A stretch of DNA of 64,000 nt from Diabrotica undecimpunctata (GCF_040954645.1 NC_092807.1:25195809-25259808), one strand, 5' to 3'. Counted from the first letter of the stretch, positions 22,703 to 33,865 are shown. Translations and numbers: made by a program. The notes: a model not told the origin generated them from the sequence alone.

Positions 22703-24802
22703 ATGAGTTTTGATACCGAAAGATTTATTGTAGAAATCGAAAATCGACCATGTTTGTGGAACAGTGCGTCAAATGATTATTCAGATCGCAACTTAAAAAT
22801 TAAATGTTGGGAGGAATTAGTTAATATATTTCAAGATAAAGAAGAAATGAGTAACCAAGAGAAAAAACAACTATGTAAGTACAATGATTTATTACCAGTT
22901 TATAACATAAAATATATGTTAATTATTTATAATATATGTTAATTATAATGTAATAACCCAAGAAAAAAATTTCCTAACCTAAGAATCCGTGCTCTAATTA
23001 TATATTTCATATTATTACAGATTTATCATGCATTATTAGATATATTAGGTATAGTCTGTAATAATAAAAAATATAATATAATTAGAGGACGGATTCTTAA
23101 GTTATTAAATATTTTCCTAACAATTAGTCCTATATACCTATTATACATTTCTTTTTTGCCATGGTAGTGGGTGATTAACAAAATATTCTGCCAGTTTGTC
23201 TCGAAATGTAAGTGCTGTTCTACCTCCTCTATTTCGTTCTTGATCTGTAGCAGTTTGGAACCCCGATATCGTCAAAGTATCGTCGTATGAATAGCCATCT
23301 CTTGACCGTACAAAATTGTGCAAAATGCAACATGTCTTTACTATTTTTTTTGCTAATTCTATATGTACATTCAATGGTCTGTGAAATATTCTCCACTTAT
23401 TGGATAATATACCAAATGTGCATTCAATGAAACGGCGCGCCCTGGATAAACGATAATTGAAAATTTTTTGCTTGTAACTAAGATTGTGTCCTCCATATGG
23501 TCTCATAAGATTTTCGTGTAAACCAAAGGCTTCATCTCCTACTACCGTATATGGAATGTAGTCACCATTTTCTAGTGGTTTGGCTTCAGGAATATTTAGA
23601 GAATTGCTAACAAGGTTCTGGTAAAAAGAAGTTTCTTTGAAAATTCCCGAATCACTGCTTTTTCCATACGCTCCGATGTCTACATATGTGAAATTATAAT
23701 TAGCATCACATATTGCAAGTAAAACAATGGAAAAGTAATGTTTATAGTTATAGTACAGCGATCCAGAATTTATCGGTTGAATTAGTCTGATATGTTTTCC
23801 GTCGATAGCACCGATGCAATGTGGAAAATTCGAGTTTTTTTCAAATCCATTTGCAATTGTTTCCCAATCGGTTTCTGTGTTTGGCATAATTATAAATTTT
23901 TTTTGATGTTGGCATATTATGTCGCACACTTCTCTAATTATAGTACAAATCGTTGTATAACCAAGTCTGTAGTTGTAATAGAGTTCTTTGAACGTACATC
24001 CTAATGCAAGATACCTAGAACAAAAAAATAATTAAATTATCTCGTCAATTTATTTTTATCTATTATGTATATTATAAATATATTATCATCTATATTTATT
24101 ATATATAAATTTTCATTTGTTTCAGGTGTTGCTTTACAGAAAAAGTGGAAAAGTATACGAGGGTGTTATACAAGGGAAGTTAGTCGACAAAAAAATTTAA
24201 AGTCTGGATCCGGTGGTGGATCACGAAAAAGTCAATATGTATTCTTCCAGCAGCTGCAATTTTTAAAACCTGTGGTAGCTATTAAGGAACCAGAGCACGT
24301 TGCTGGTGACGAATCTGTGGAGAATATTGAAATAGACAGGGAGGTGGTACGATGTCCCAAAAGGAAAAAAACAAAAGATACCACTACAGAACCTGAGAAG
24401 GATAAATTCCTTGAAACACTTAACAGAAGTATTGAAATGAGAGAAAAACATGAGGCCAATAGTGAGGACGAAGATAGACTATTTTTGCTATCTTTGTTAG
24501 GTACCCTAAAAAAAGTACCTCAAGAAAAAAAAATGGTTACGAGGATTCAAATGATGACCTTGTTTGACAATGCCACCCGTAATATTGAGTCTCCGGGCAG
24601 TTATGGGCACCAGGGGACTTATAGACACCCATATCAGCAAAGTTCGTGGTCCCAATCACAACAAGTGCATAATTCTACTCATCACTTTGGATATTCTTCT
24701 CGTCCTGGAGGATCTGAAATGCCACATTCTTCCTACCAGTCACCCGCATCCGTATCCAATTTTTCCGAAGAATCATCAATTCTTGATATATATGACTTAT
24801 AA
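22703..24802 (+). CDS. Harbinger MADF/BESS DNA-binding protein (2 exons)
   Basis: Exon 1 is 22703-22874 and exon 2 is 24126-24802, joined by a GTAAGT...TTTCAG intron that completes a split codon; 282 residues. Residues about 8-100 form a MADF (Myb/SANT-like) domain: FIVEIENRPCLWN, DRNLKIKCWEELVNIF, ALQKKWKSIRGCYTRE and YVFFQQLQFLKPVV. A short C-terminal BESS-like motif, EDEDRLFLLSLLGTLKKVP, follows at about residue 190; such motifs mediate protein-protein contact. The Ser/Gln/Gly-rich tail is probably disordered. In PIF/Harbinger elements this partner helps bring the transposase to DNA and to the nucleus. The transposase gene overlaps on the opposite strand, with its second exon inside this gene's intron. 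No disabling change was seen. Confidence 0.85.
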
Positions 24803-25178
24803 ATAATTTAAATTTTCTACTTAATTTTATTTAATGTGTAATAGTTTAAATGTAACAATATTAGAAATAAATGTTTACTTACCTCAATGTTACAAAAAGT
24901 TTTTCTTCTGGACTCACGGATTTTCTTAACACAGTATCTTGTTTAGTCAGATCATCCCGACATAAGCTCAATAATTCATTAAATGATGCCACTGACATTC
25001 TCACGTAATTGAAAATTTTTTCGGGATATTTCATTAAATCTTCATATAATTTGACAAAAACACCACTTTGGCTTCGATTTGATATAAAAGGATGTACCCA
25101 TATTTTTTCCTTCTTCTGCTTAATATTTTTACGACGTACATAAAAATAATATAACAGTGCGATTTCTTCCACGTCCAT
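23141..25178 (-). CDS. PIF/Harbinger transposase (DDE_Tnp_4 type, 2 exons)
   Basis: Exon 1 is 25178-24883 and exon 2 is 24014-23141, joined across a GTAAGT...TTCTAG intron with matching phase; 389 residues. The N-terminus (MDVEEIALLYYFYVRRK, WVHPF, GVFVKLYEDLMKYPEKIFNY) and the helix-turn-helix-like part are typical. The catalytic triad appears as D170 in HCIGAIDGKHIRL, D259 in VVGDEAFGL and E296 in RARRFIECTFG, 36 residues after D259. It ends TFRDKLAEYFVNHPLPWQKR. All key residues and both splice sites look intact, so the element may be active or recently active. Its ATG lies a few bases from a TATATAG sequence; that may be chance. Confidence 0.9.
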
Positions 25179-25313
25179 TTCTGTCTATATAACGAGAGCG
25201 ACTGTGGTGATCGCTGGCGGCGTTGTTGGCGACGTGTTTTGGCGACCTATAGTGGCCAGGAGTAGCCGTGGCGACGTCGCTGGCTACGTCGCCATGGAGT
25301 CCCAGTGAGGTAT

Positions 25314-25931
25314 ACCTGCGATTGGAACTCTCCAGAAAAAGGGTCGAATAAATTTGTCGGCGACCGAAGATCAAAGAAGCTTCGAGATAAACAAAATGAC
25401 GTGTAGAAACCGGTCTGGCGTTTCATTTCATTCGAGACAATTCAAGGGTCAACATCCGTGGGCTTAGAGAGATTCCAGGCTAACGGCTGTTTTATATATA
25501 TATATATAGAGAAATTTTAATTGTTGAAGGCAGTCTGAAAAATATAATCGGGTCGAGTTTCGAATTGTAACGCGGAAATAAATATTGTAAATAAATAATA
25601 TAAATTAAAGTAGTTGTGATAAGTGTAAGAATATTGTATATATAAATTAAATAAAGACTTTAATAAACTAAGTGTTAAAATATTTTATAATAAATAAAGT
25701 TAATAAATTAGACTAATAAACTCAGTCAATTTTAAACTAATAAACTCAGTACAGTCCTTTACTAGGAAAAACTAACGACATTAATAATGTTACAAACAAT
25801 TTAAATTATGTGTATGATTATGAATATGTTGGCATGCATTTAATCAATAAATAAATAAGAATAGATCCCAGAACACTTTAATAACTACAACTATAACAAA
25901 TAAATTTTATGAATTTATATGAAACATTAGA
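25314..25931. other. AT-rich spacer with possible LTR fragment
   Basis: GTCGAATAAATTTGTCGGCG and the following AACGCGGAAATAAATATTG and multiple AATAAA-type signals are reminiscent of LTR edges. No second copy is in the window. Short direct repeats of TAATAAACTCAGT occur near 25710-25750. Confidence 0.3.
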
Positions 25932-26198
25932 TTATGTTTGAATTTTAAACTGGATTAATATAATAAGATAAGTTGTAAGGGCCGATATGAACACCGGTAT
26001 CATTTGCTGATTTATATAGAAAAAACCATACATAGTAAATTTTGGTCTCAGCTCTATTATGAAAGTAGACAAACCACGAAGCTCCTCTTCTAGGATTGGA
26101 TCTTGAACATTAGCATGTAGACTGCTGCATAATTTTGCTATTTTGAATGCGACTTTTTCTGCTTTATCGCAGGACATGACACTTATTACAGTTAATAT
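25932..26198 (-). CDS. Gustatory receptor shared C-terminal exon
   Basis: The exon follows the acceptor TTTTGTTTTAG and starts in phase 0 with ILTVISVMSCDKAEKVAFKI; it ends at TAA (25934-25932). It encodes transmembrane segments 6 (part) and 7, with the receptor-family signature TYxxxxxQF seen as TYLIILIQF eight residues before the end. It is the only such exon I could find on the minus strand in the window, while three upstream receptor exons all need a phase-0 partner. It may therefore be spliced to each of them, as in known alternatively spliced insect Gr loci. Confidence 0.8.
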   Translation of the reverse strand: MLTVISVMSCDKAEKVAFKIAKLCSSLHANVQDPILEEELRGLSTFIIELRPKFTMYGFFYINQQMIPVFISALTTYLIILIQFKIQT

Positions 26199-29100
26199 CT
26201 AAAACAAAATGTTTATTGTTACATAAAATAGAACAAAGAGGTAAATCAATAATTTGTGGAATAACAGAAATATATTTTATATTTCTATTTACAAGTTAGA
26301 AATCTGAAGCATGTTGAAGCTTGGCTGCATTCTTGTTACTACTTTGAAACAAAAAGGCGACAACATAATAACTACTAAAGTAGCTACTACTAGGCACTGC
26401 TAGAAAATATTTAATTTATCCGTATCCAACACTCTCACTTTAGTCCAGTCGTCAGAGAGATGACCCCTACAAATCATACGAACAAGCTGAATTTTGAAGA
26501 GATTATTAATTTTGGGATCCCAAAAAAGAGGCAAAAAAGTTTACAACTTTTACCGCCGGGCTTCACCCTAAAGCGGGGTAAAAATGTGATAAAATCGATT
26601 TACCAAGAATCTGTACACCCTAGACAAAAATGTTTTATAAGCATTTTTTTTTGTAGCATGAATCGTTCTCTTAGAAACAACGCGCGAACTCAATGTTCAA
26701 TAATTGCCTCACATATCAAATCAGAAATAGAGATTCTAAATAATAATAAGATCACTGTTGACTTCATGTTTGTTCCATCACATTCAGGTATACAAGGAAA
26801 TGAAGAAGCAGATGAACTAGCCCGCTTAGCATCGTTCAGCCAGGACTCCATTCTTATTAATGAGGTTTCTTCAGATGATTTCAAGTCAAAAATAAAATAT
26901 AAAGTGTTAAGTGCGTGGCAAAATAAGTGGAGTGCATCACAAAATAAACTGAAGGAAATCGAACAATTAGTGAAACCGTGGCTCCAACCCACAGCGAATA
27001 GACACGACCAAGTGAGAATAACACGTTTGCGACTAGGACACACTAACTTTACACATAAACACCTCTTTACGCGAACTGAGCCGCCAATGTGTGAAAATTG
27101 TCAAGCAACACTCTCCGTGAAGCATATACTAACTCAGTGCAAAACATATGAAGCAGCAAGAAAGAAGCACACTATCCCAAATAATATAAAGGAAGCCTTA
27201 GGAAAAAACATGAACGTTAAAAACACAATCAGTTATCTTAAAGACTCAGGACTATATCAAATGTTCAATAAAATTTGTATCAGCGGGACGGTAAAAATTC
27301 GATATCTTTTGATCTAAATGTCCTATCGAGAAAAATCAAGATGCGTTTTAAAGGCAAATAGTGCAGCTTTCGTATGCAGTTTTTTTTTTATTTTAGCAAG
27401 AATAAACTCAGTTTTTATAAAGGTGTTAAATAAATTAACGTATCGCGATTTTTGCCATTTTTTACGATTCTTGTGAGATCAATATTAGGAATTTGAAATA
27501 TGAATAAATAACTCCGAATTTAATGTTTTACATTAAAAAAGATCACACGTCACGGGAAATGCATTTAAAAAGACTATTTTGGGTGTAGTTTATTGCAGAA
27601 GTTTTGTTCTTTTGAAAAACATACTAGTGTAATTGCAAAAATATGTACTAGTGTAATAGAAGATATCTTGTGAGATCAATATTAGGAATTTGAAATATGA
27701 ATAAATAACTCCGAATTTAATGTTTTACATTAAAAAAGATTACACGTCACGGGAAATGCATTTAAAAAGACTATTTTGGGTGTAGTTTATTGCAGAAGCT
27801 TTGTTCTTTTGAAAAACATACTAGTGTAATTGCAAAAATACTTTTATTAAATGTTTTAGATCGTTTGTTGTGTGAAAGTTTAAATCCAGCATTTTTTAAG
27901 CATATTTCAAATGCCTTACATTTGTTATCAAAACTCAAAACTAAAATTTCATGCTATGGGTTTTAAAGGTTAGGCTCTAGTAATCGAAACTTCATAGTGG
28001 CCAGTCAATGAAGGGGATAGATTGTGTTGATCTTGTAAGAATCATACAAAATGGCAAAAATCGCGCCACGTTTATTTATTTAACACCTGTATAAAATCTA
28101 AGTTTATTCACGGCAAAATACAAAAACTGCGTACGGAAGCTGAACTCTTTACCTTTAAAAACGCATCTTGATTTTTGTCTATAGGTCACTTGAATCAAAA
28201 GATATCGAATTTTTACCGTCGAGCTGATACAAATTTGATTGAACATTGATTTCGCGCGCGTAACTGATAATCAAAATCGACGGTCGCTTCAAGCGTTGTT
28301 TCTAAGAGAACGGTTCATGCTACTTAAAAAATGTTAATAAACATTTTTGTTTAAAATCATCGCAGCTACATGTTTTATTTGATACATTTTTTTCTACGGT
28401 GTACAGTTTCTTGGTAAATCAATTCTTTTGCGTTTTTACTACCCTGTGAGGGGCTTTTAGGGGGAAGCCCGGGGGTAAAACTGGTAAACTTTTTTGCAAC
28501 TTTTTTGGGGTCCCAAAATTAATATTCTCGGCAAAATTCAGCCTGTTCGTATAATTTTTAGAGGTTCAGTGGCATTTTCGTCTCTAACGACTGGAGTACT
28601 TGATAAACTAGTAACGGGAGGTGATTTCAATACCGGTGATTCAGTCACCGTGATTTATAAATCACCGATAACTACCGTTCCTTGCTAACGTCGATAATCG
28701 CGATCAGTGATCAGAGATATCAGATATTAATTCACGGTCACCGTCTCACAAAACGTGTTTATATAGTAAATATTATGATATTCTCGGTGACCGTGAGTTC
28801 TTGAACGGTGACTAACATCTGGGGATTTACAAATGGTGAATTTTGCCAACTGAAATACGAGATATTGGATGTATTATCTAGAATAATTATAATAGGATAA
28901 TTATCTGGATAGAGCAAGCGATAAACGGCAAAATCGGGGAGGATCAGGAAGGCTTCACGGCAAGAAGATCATGCATAGACCACATATACACACTGGAACA
29001 ACTGTTGGAAAAGATAAAAGCAAAAAATAGAGATATACATTTGGCATTTGTGGACCTGAGAAAGGCGTACGACTCTGTACCAAGGTCAGAACTATGGGAG

Positions 29101-32100
29101 GCAATGTACAAATTAGAAATACAGACGGAACTCATAGAAGCTACAAAAGCTCTGTATAAATAAAATAAAGAGTCCATTAAAATGGGAACAAGAATCCTAG
29201 GAGACTTCACCACAACAAAAGGGCTCCTGCAGGGTTGTTCCACATCTCCAACCCTATTCAAAATACACTTAGAAAAAGCCTTGACTACATGGAAAAGAAA
29301 ATGCGAAGGCATGGGAGTGCCGATACGGAACGAATACCTATATACGTTAAGCTTTGCAGACGATCAAGTAGTGATTGCACAAGACCAAGACGATCTCAGC
29401 TACATGATGAAGAAACTACAAGAAAAATATACGAAGGCTGGTCTAGATATTAACCTCACGAAAACAGAGTACCTATCTACAAGTGAAGAAGACATAGAAG
29501 ATCTACAGATTGATGACAACGCAACAATCAAAGGAAAGGATAAATTCAAATACTTGGGGTTTATAATCACGAAAAAGGCAACAACAGAGGAAGAAATTAT
29601 ACAAAAATTAGGACAAACAAGAACAGCAATCCGACAACTTAACTTAGTATGGTGGGATAGACAAAGTCGTACGACTTGGACATACCCAGTTTTCTCATGA
29701 ATATTTGTTTAAAAAAAAAATGAACGCCCAGTTCGTGACGAGTGCGGTTCATCCCTTACGGCAAAACATGTGCTAGTGGAAAAATGCTGAAAGTTCAATC
29801 GTCACTTATACCTTATTTTGTTTTGGGTGGCGATGTACAGCGGAAATTCTTTGCTATGGTACATTCGTTCAGCAAACTCCCAACTGTAAACAAGCGCACG
29901 TGTTGATATTCGCCCTCTCATTCGTCAAGAGGCTATTAAATATAATTTATTGCCTTAAGCCAGATGAATTCTCATTTTACAGACTTGCCAGTCTGTTTAA
30001 ATCCAAATTGTATTTTTAGCGTGTTGGTTTTGAGTTAATATATTGTGTGCTATATGTTATAGTTATTGTTGAGTTATTTACTGGTCGTTTTGTTTTTTAA
30101 AGTTTAGTTTAAGTGTTTAATATTAAGTTTTATAGTGTGTAGTGAACTTTTAGTATCCAAAAACAAAGTATTTGTTAATCAAAAGTAAAAGTAGCTTGCG
30201 GTAATTACTTTAATTAAGGTAAGAGAAACCAATATTTTAATTTATTGATGTTTTGAAAAGGTTTATTTCCTTTTTGGTCCATTTATTCAAGGTTTTTGCT
30301 GTAAATATGCTGTAAAAAAACGCCTTGGATTTGCATGAAATTTGGCATATACATAGCTAAATTATCTTGCAGGTAAATATTTATGTGCTTCTTCACTTCA
30401 AGTAAATTTTAAAATAATAAAATTTTCAGGAAAAAGAAAAAGACTAATAATCTGTCACATTAGCAGTGAAGATGGATTTGTTCCAGAAGGGCTGTGGGTG
30501 TTTGAATAAAAAAAAGTGCGGAGTACCATAAAGAAATGAACGAGAAATCTTTCGAAAATTAGTTCAAAAATATACTGCTTCGATTAGAAGACAACTCCAT
30601 CATCGTATTGGACAACGCGTCTTATCATTCCAGAAAATTGGAAAAAATTGCAACTACTGCTTCTAGAAAAGCTGACATCCAAGCGTGGCTGAAATAAAAA
30701 AATATAGGGTTTGAGGACTCCATGTTATAAGTGCAACTGCTGGCTATCGTTGAGGAACATAAGGGACTATATAATAAATATATCATTGATGAGATGGCAA
30801 AAAGCCAAAACAAAGTAGTGTTAAGGCTGCTCCCATATCATTGTGAGCTCAATCCGATCGAGCTCATCTGGACAGCAGTAAAAAATTATGTAGCAGCCAA
30901 AAACACTACTTTTACATTTTCAGATATGAAAAATATTTTTTATGATGCAATAATTAATATTAGTCCAACTACGTGGCAGAAATGTGTGCAACACGTTCAA
31001 CAAAAAGTCAAGTCCTAAATGTGGAAGTTGGACAATATAATAGAGAACCATATCGAACCCATAATAATAAATCCAGACAAAGACAGCAGCACATGTAGCT
31101 CCTCAGACTCTAAATTTAAATGGTACGTTTTTATGCTTTGATAAACTTATGACAATGCTACTTTATTCAAAATGTTCACTTTGTTATGTATCTCTCAGTT
31201 AATGAATATTTTATTTTAGCACATTTTCCTTCAATGGAACATTAAATTTTGCTCACAATGATTAAATTTCAAGAAATTCTTACACTAATAGTTTCAAAAG
31301 TAAATCGTTTTAAAAATCATATGAAACACCACAGTACGGCCCTGTTTGGCTTTCACGTGCGTTTGTTGACAGTTGGGAATTTGGGATACCCTTTTTTAGG
31401 CCAGCGGTGACGTGCATTACAGCCGGATTTCTCGCTAGCGACAGCGACGCAAGTACTTTTTTCGGTGCGTTCATGGCTTAGGTTTAGGTTTAAGTAATAC
31501 ATAAATCTCCATGGCGCAAGGCCCCTCGGATCGCGAGGCCGTGGGCTGTGGCTCACGTCGCCCACGCTCTAATCCGCCTCTGTTAATTGTTAATTGTTAA
31601 GTTGACTAAATAATGGAACTTTGTTAGTTTTAATGATATGTATTTGTGGATCAGAACTTCTGCCGGTTTCACTGAATTTTTCTAACGACTATAAATGTAA
31701 TAATAGTAATAAGTGTATATTTAACGATATAATAAACTTACACAAAATATTCCTGTATAGGAAATTAAGGTTAAAATAAAAGCATTATCAAAACTGTTTA
31801 AAGATTTTTTTTCGAATATAATGATTACGATTAAACTTATATCACTAATACATTCGAAGAATGTAAGACTAAATAAATTCCAGAAGCATATTTGAAATAC
31901 AGAGTTTGTACTATACGCAATACAAAATATATCTCTATAGCGATGTTTAATTTTTCTTATGTTAGTAGAGGTTTTGTCGCGTTTTGCTGTAAACACTAAA
32001 TTTATTTGATTATATAAGTCATTGTGCTGTTGACATACGACATTAATAAGTTCTTCTAGACAAGTAGTTAGTGAAAATAATTGAATATACATTACTACAA

Positions 32101-32554
32101 TGTATTTCTTAAATAAAGCCCTCCTCCAATCACTGTTAAAATAAAGTAATCCTAAACAACATATTATTAATAAACTATATCGACATATTCTTCGAAATAT
32201 GTTATCTTGAATGGTTGTTTTCAAAATATCAAGTTTATCAAATATTAGTTTCCAATCTTTTCTCTTAAAAATTAACGCATACATTATTGTCATTGTAAAA
32301 AATGCATATTGAAAAGAAGATATTACTACGGGAATCTGCTCTATCGAAAACTCCATGGAAGCAAAAAACGAAAAAAGCTTGATCATCTGGGCAATGTCCC
32401 ATGGAATCAGAAGGAAGTTAAAAATTAATTGTATGAAATTTCCTAAACATTGATATTTAAAGCTCCACGGGAACACTCCACAGTATATACCCAATTTGTA
32501 AACAATTTTTAGATAATCGGTATCAAATTTGTTATGTTGAATATTTGTGTACAT
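25932..32554 (-). CDS. Gustatory receptor, form 1 (7tm_7 family, 2 exons)
   Basis: Exon 1 is 32554-31742 (271 codons) and exon 2 is 26198-25932; together 359 residues, normal for an insect gustatory receptor. The start is the ATG giving MYTNIQHNKFDTDYL, chosen because the paralogue at 39660 starts at the same place. Hydrophobic segments lie near residues 38-60, 73-96, 123-139, 151-173, 215-247, 257-281 and 327-355. The loop KIKHRYRDIFCIAYSTNSVF before segment 5 and the final TYLIILIQF are family features. It would act as a membrane ligand-gated channel of taste or internal chemosensory neurons; the ligand is unknown. The 5.5 kb intron holds a foldback transposon and LINE and mariner fragments. 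No disabling change is visible. An odorant receptor is less likely because of the TYxxxxxQF end. Confidence 0.78.
26704..27260 (+). pseudogene. RNase H fragment of an I/Jockey-type LINE
   Basis: The insert encodes FVPSHSGIQGNEEADELARL, the RNase H segment, with WLQPTANRHDQVRITRLRLG, HLFTRTEPPMCENCQ and VKHILTQC, the Cys/His C-terminal block. It ends ISYLKDSGLYQ. The 858-bp open frame at 26460-27317 is a chimera with transposon arm sequence at both ends, so it should not be taken as one gene. The fragment is flanked by ATGTTCAATAA at 26693-26703 and 27261-27271. Confidence 0.8.
27470..27864. repeat. Two tandem copies of a 197-bp unit
   Basis: CTTGTGAGATCAATATTAGG starts at 27470 and again at 27667, and the following about 170 bp (including ACATACTAGTGTAATTGCAA) are nearly identical. 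It lies inside the foldback transposon. Confidence 0.85.
28605..28820. repeat. Cluster of TCACCG/CGGTGA motifs with nested hairpins
   Basis: At least seven copies of the hexamer in both orientations include CGGTGATTCAGTCACCG (about 28635) inside a larger GGTGATTT...AAATCACC stem. CACGGTCACCG (about 28732) is paired with CGGTGACCGTG (about 28784). It lies directly outside the end of the foldback element. Confidence 0.6.
28905..29665 (+). pseudogene. LINE reverse transcriptase palm fragment
   Basis: The frame gives GEDQEGFTARRSCIDHIYTL, DIHLAFVDLRKAYDSVPRSE, then an in-frame TAA. It continues LQGCSTSPTLFKIHLEKAL, LSFADDQVVIAQDQDDLSYM, GLDINLTKTEYLST and KFKYLGFIITK. These are RT motifs A (F.D...AYD), B, C (FADD) and D-E. 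Both ends are truncated. Near 29665 the frame passes into a different LINE type. Confidence 0.75.
29666..29990 (+). pseudogene. C-terminal Cys/His block of another LINE
   Basis: With frame changes the sequence reads GHTQFSHEYLFKKK, PVCDECGSSLTAKHVLVECG and FNRHRTLF, the 'GHT...H.YL......C..C...LTVKHIL..C' end of I/Jockey-type elements. It is fused to the palm fragment before it, so the junction is a nested insertion or a template switch. Confidence 0.6.
30540..31018 (+). pseudogene. Tc1/mariner-like transposase fragment
   Basis: The sequence LLRLEDNSIIVLDNASYHSR contains the second catalytic Asp (LDNASYHS). After a stop-ridden gap come NKYIIDEMAKSQNKVVLRLL and PYHCELNPIELIWTAVKNYV, with the third acidic residue in LNPIEL. 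The tail is ISPTTWQKCVQHVQQKV. The first catalytic Asp region is lost. It is of the same general type as the relic at 37.1-38.25 kb but diverged. Confidence 0.65.
31021..31720. other. Receptor intron DNA, GC-rich patch at 31370-31570
   Basis: Mostly AT-rich. The patch with CTCGGATCGCGAGGCCGTGG and GGCGGATT-type edges looks like a transposon terminus, but no partner end was found. Confidence 0.3.
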
Positions 32555-32924
32555 TATATAAATGTAGAGATCAGAAATGGAGACAATCTTGTTTAGAAGT
32601 AATTTTAAAAATGTATTAACATTGTATACCAATATTAAGACTGATCGATAAGCGAAGAATGTATTTCTATTGTCAATTTATTATGTAGTAAATGACATTT
32701 AATATAATAAGAGCTAGAGTATTTGTAGTTTCTTATTAAATGAAATTTTTCTTACTTATCTGATTGATTGATTGATTGAAGTTATAATAAAATTGTTTGC
32801 TGTGTTTCTATATGGACTTATTAATTTTTAATCGTCGATCTTCCTTCTATAGGTAATTTATCGATTTTATTGATAAAAAAGTATATACCTATATAAGAAT
32901 ATTTAACGGTTAGACTAAATTTAA

Positions 32925-33545
32925 ATCGTTTATTGTATGAAAGTTTAAATCCAGCCTTTTTAAAGAATGTTTCAAATGCCTTACATTTGTTATCAAAACT
33001 CAAAACTAAAATATAGTAATCGAAACTTCATAGTGGCCAGTCAATGAAAGGGATAGATTGTATTGATCTCCTGATCACCTTTATAAAATCAGAGTTAATT
33101 TGCGGCAAAATACAAATTGAATACGAAAGTTGAACTCTTTACCTTTAAAATGCATCTTAAAAGACATCGAGTTTTTACCGTCGAGCTGATAAAATTTATT
33201 GAACATTGATTTTGCGCCCTTAACTGACATTCAAAATCGACAGTAGCTTCAAGCGTTGTTTGTAAGAAAACGGTTCATTCTAAACATTTTTGTTTAAAAT
33301 TATCTCAGCTACATTTTTTATTTAAAACAAACATTTTTTTCACGGCGTACGGATTCTTAGTAAATCGATTTTTTTGAGTTTTAACTTCCTTACGAGGGGC
33401 TTTTTAGGGGAAAGCCCGTGAGTAAAAGTGGTATACTTTTTTGCATCTTTTTTAGGGTTCCAAAATTAATATTCTTGGTAAAATTCAGCTTGTTCGTAGA
33501 CTTTTTAGGTTCATTGGCATTTTCGTCTCTGACGACTGGAGTATA
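32925..33545. mobile_element. Foldback transposon, right half, copy B
   Basis: It matches about 27860-28596 of copy A in order (TCAAATGCCTTACATTTGTT, ACTTCATAGTGGCCAGTCAA, TTTTTACCGTCGAGCTGATA). It ends in the same terminus, CGTCTCTGACGACTGGAGTA. About 70 bp containing the AATCGCGCCACG segment are missing. It lies just 5' of receptor exon 1. Confidence 0.8.
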
Positions 33546-33820
33546 TTTTCCATTTTTTTTACTAATATGCTATTATTATTATCAATTATTTCTTCTCAAA
33601 TTGGTTTAGCATCGGTTGAAGTTTTTATGACATTTCCCGTTTTAAAATAATTTCATATAAATACAATTATTAGTTTTAAATATCTTATTTAGTTTATATA
33701 ATATTTAAATTTACTATCAAATGATATTTATTTATATTTTATTATTAACTTAATGTAATTAAAAAAATAATTAAAATCCTTTGTAAAAGGTATATATTTA
33801 AAAACCCAAACGGGCTGTGT

Positions 33821-33865
33821 TAGACAGAACGTTTTCGGAATACATCATTCCATCATCGGTGTCTA
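33821..33865 (-). ncRNA. Hammerhead-like motif, left arm of palindrome 2
   Basis: Mirror copy of 34280-34324 with the same core CCGATGA, the same stem I and the self-complementary AACGTT. Confidence 0.5.

Larger units (their letters stand above)
22446..25313. mobile_element. PIF/Harbinger DNA transposon, apparently complete
   Basis: The ends carry inverted repeats: ATACCTCACCGGGATGCCAT at 22446 and the inverse of ATACCTCACTGGGACTCCAT ending at 25313. Similarity continues over CATGGCGRCGTAGCCAGCGACGT. Inside are a DDE transposase gene on the minus strand and a MADF/BESS gene on the plus strand, the standard two-gene content of the superfamily. Both frames are open through a proper intron. GGCGAC/GTCGCC hexamers crowd both subterminal regions. 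The exact 3-bp target duplication is not resolved. Confidence 0.85.
26442..28596. mobile_element. Non-autonomous foldback DNA transposon, copy A
   Basis: Left end AGTCCAGTCGTCAGAGA and right end CGTCTCTAACGACTGGAGT are inverted. The arms continue for about 500 bp on each side (26442-26692 plus 27271-27480; right arm about 28040-28596), with matches such as TACGAACARGCTGAATTTTG and GACGGTAAAAATTCGATATC. The left arm is interrupted by a LINE fragment (26704-27260). There is no transposase. A 197-bp unit is tandemly duplicated in the centre. The right half of a second copy lies at 32925-33545. The superfamily is unknown. Confidence 0.75.

Noticed and set aside
26460..27317. 285-codon open frame as a single host gene
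   Set aside because: Its ends are transposon-arm sequence and its middle is a LINE RNase H fragment; the frame is accidental.
32555..32632. Upstream extension of receptor form 1
   Set aside because: It would need a TTG start; the ATG at 32554 aligns with the ATG of form 2.
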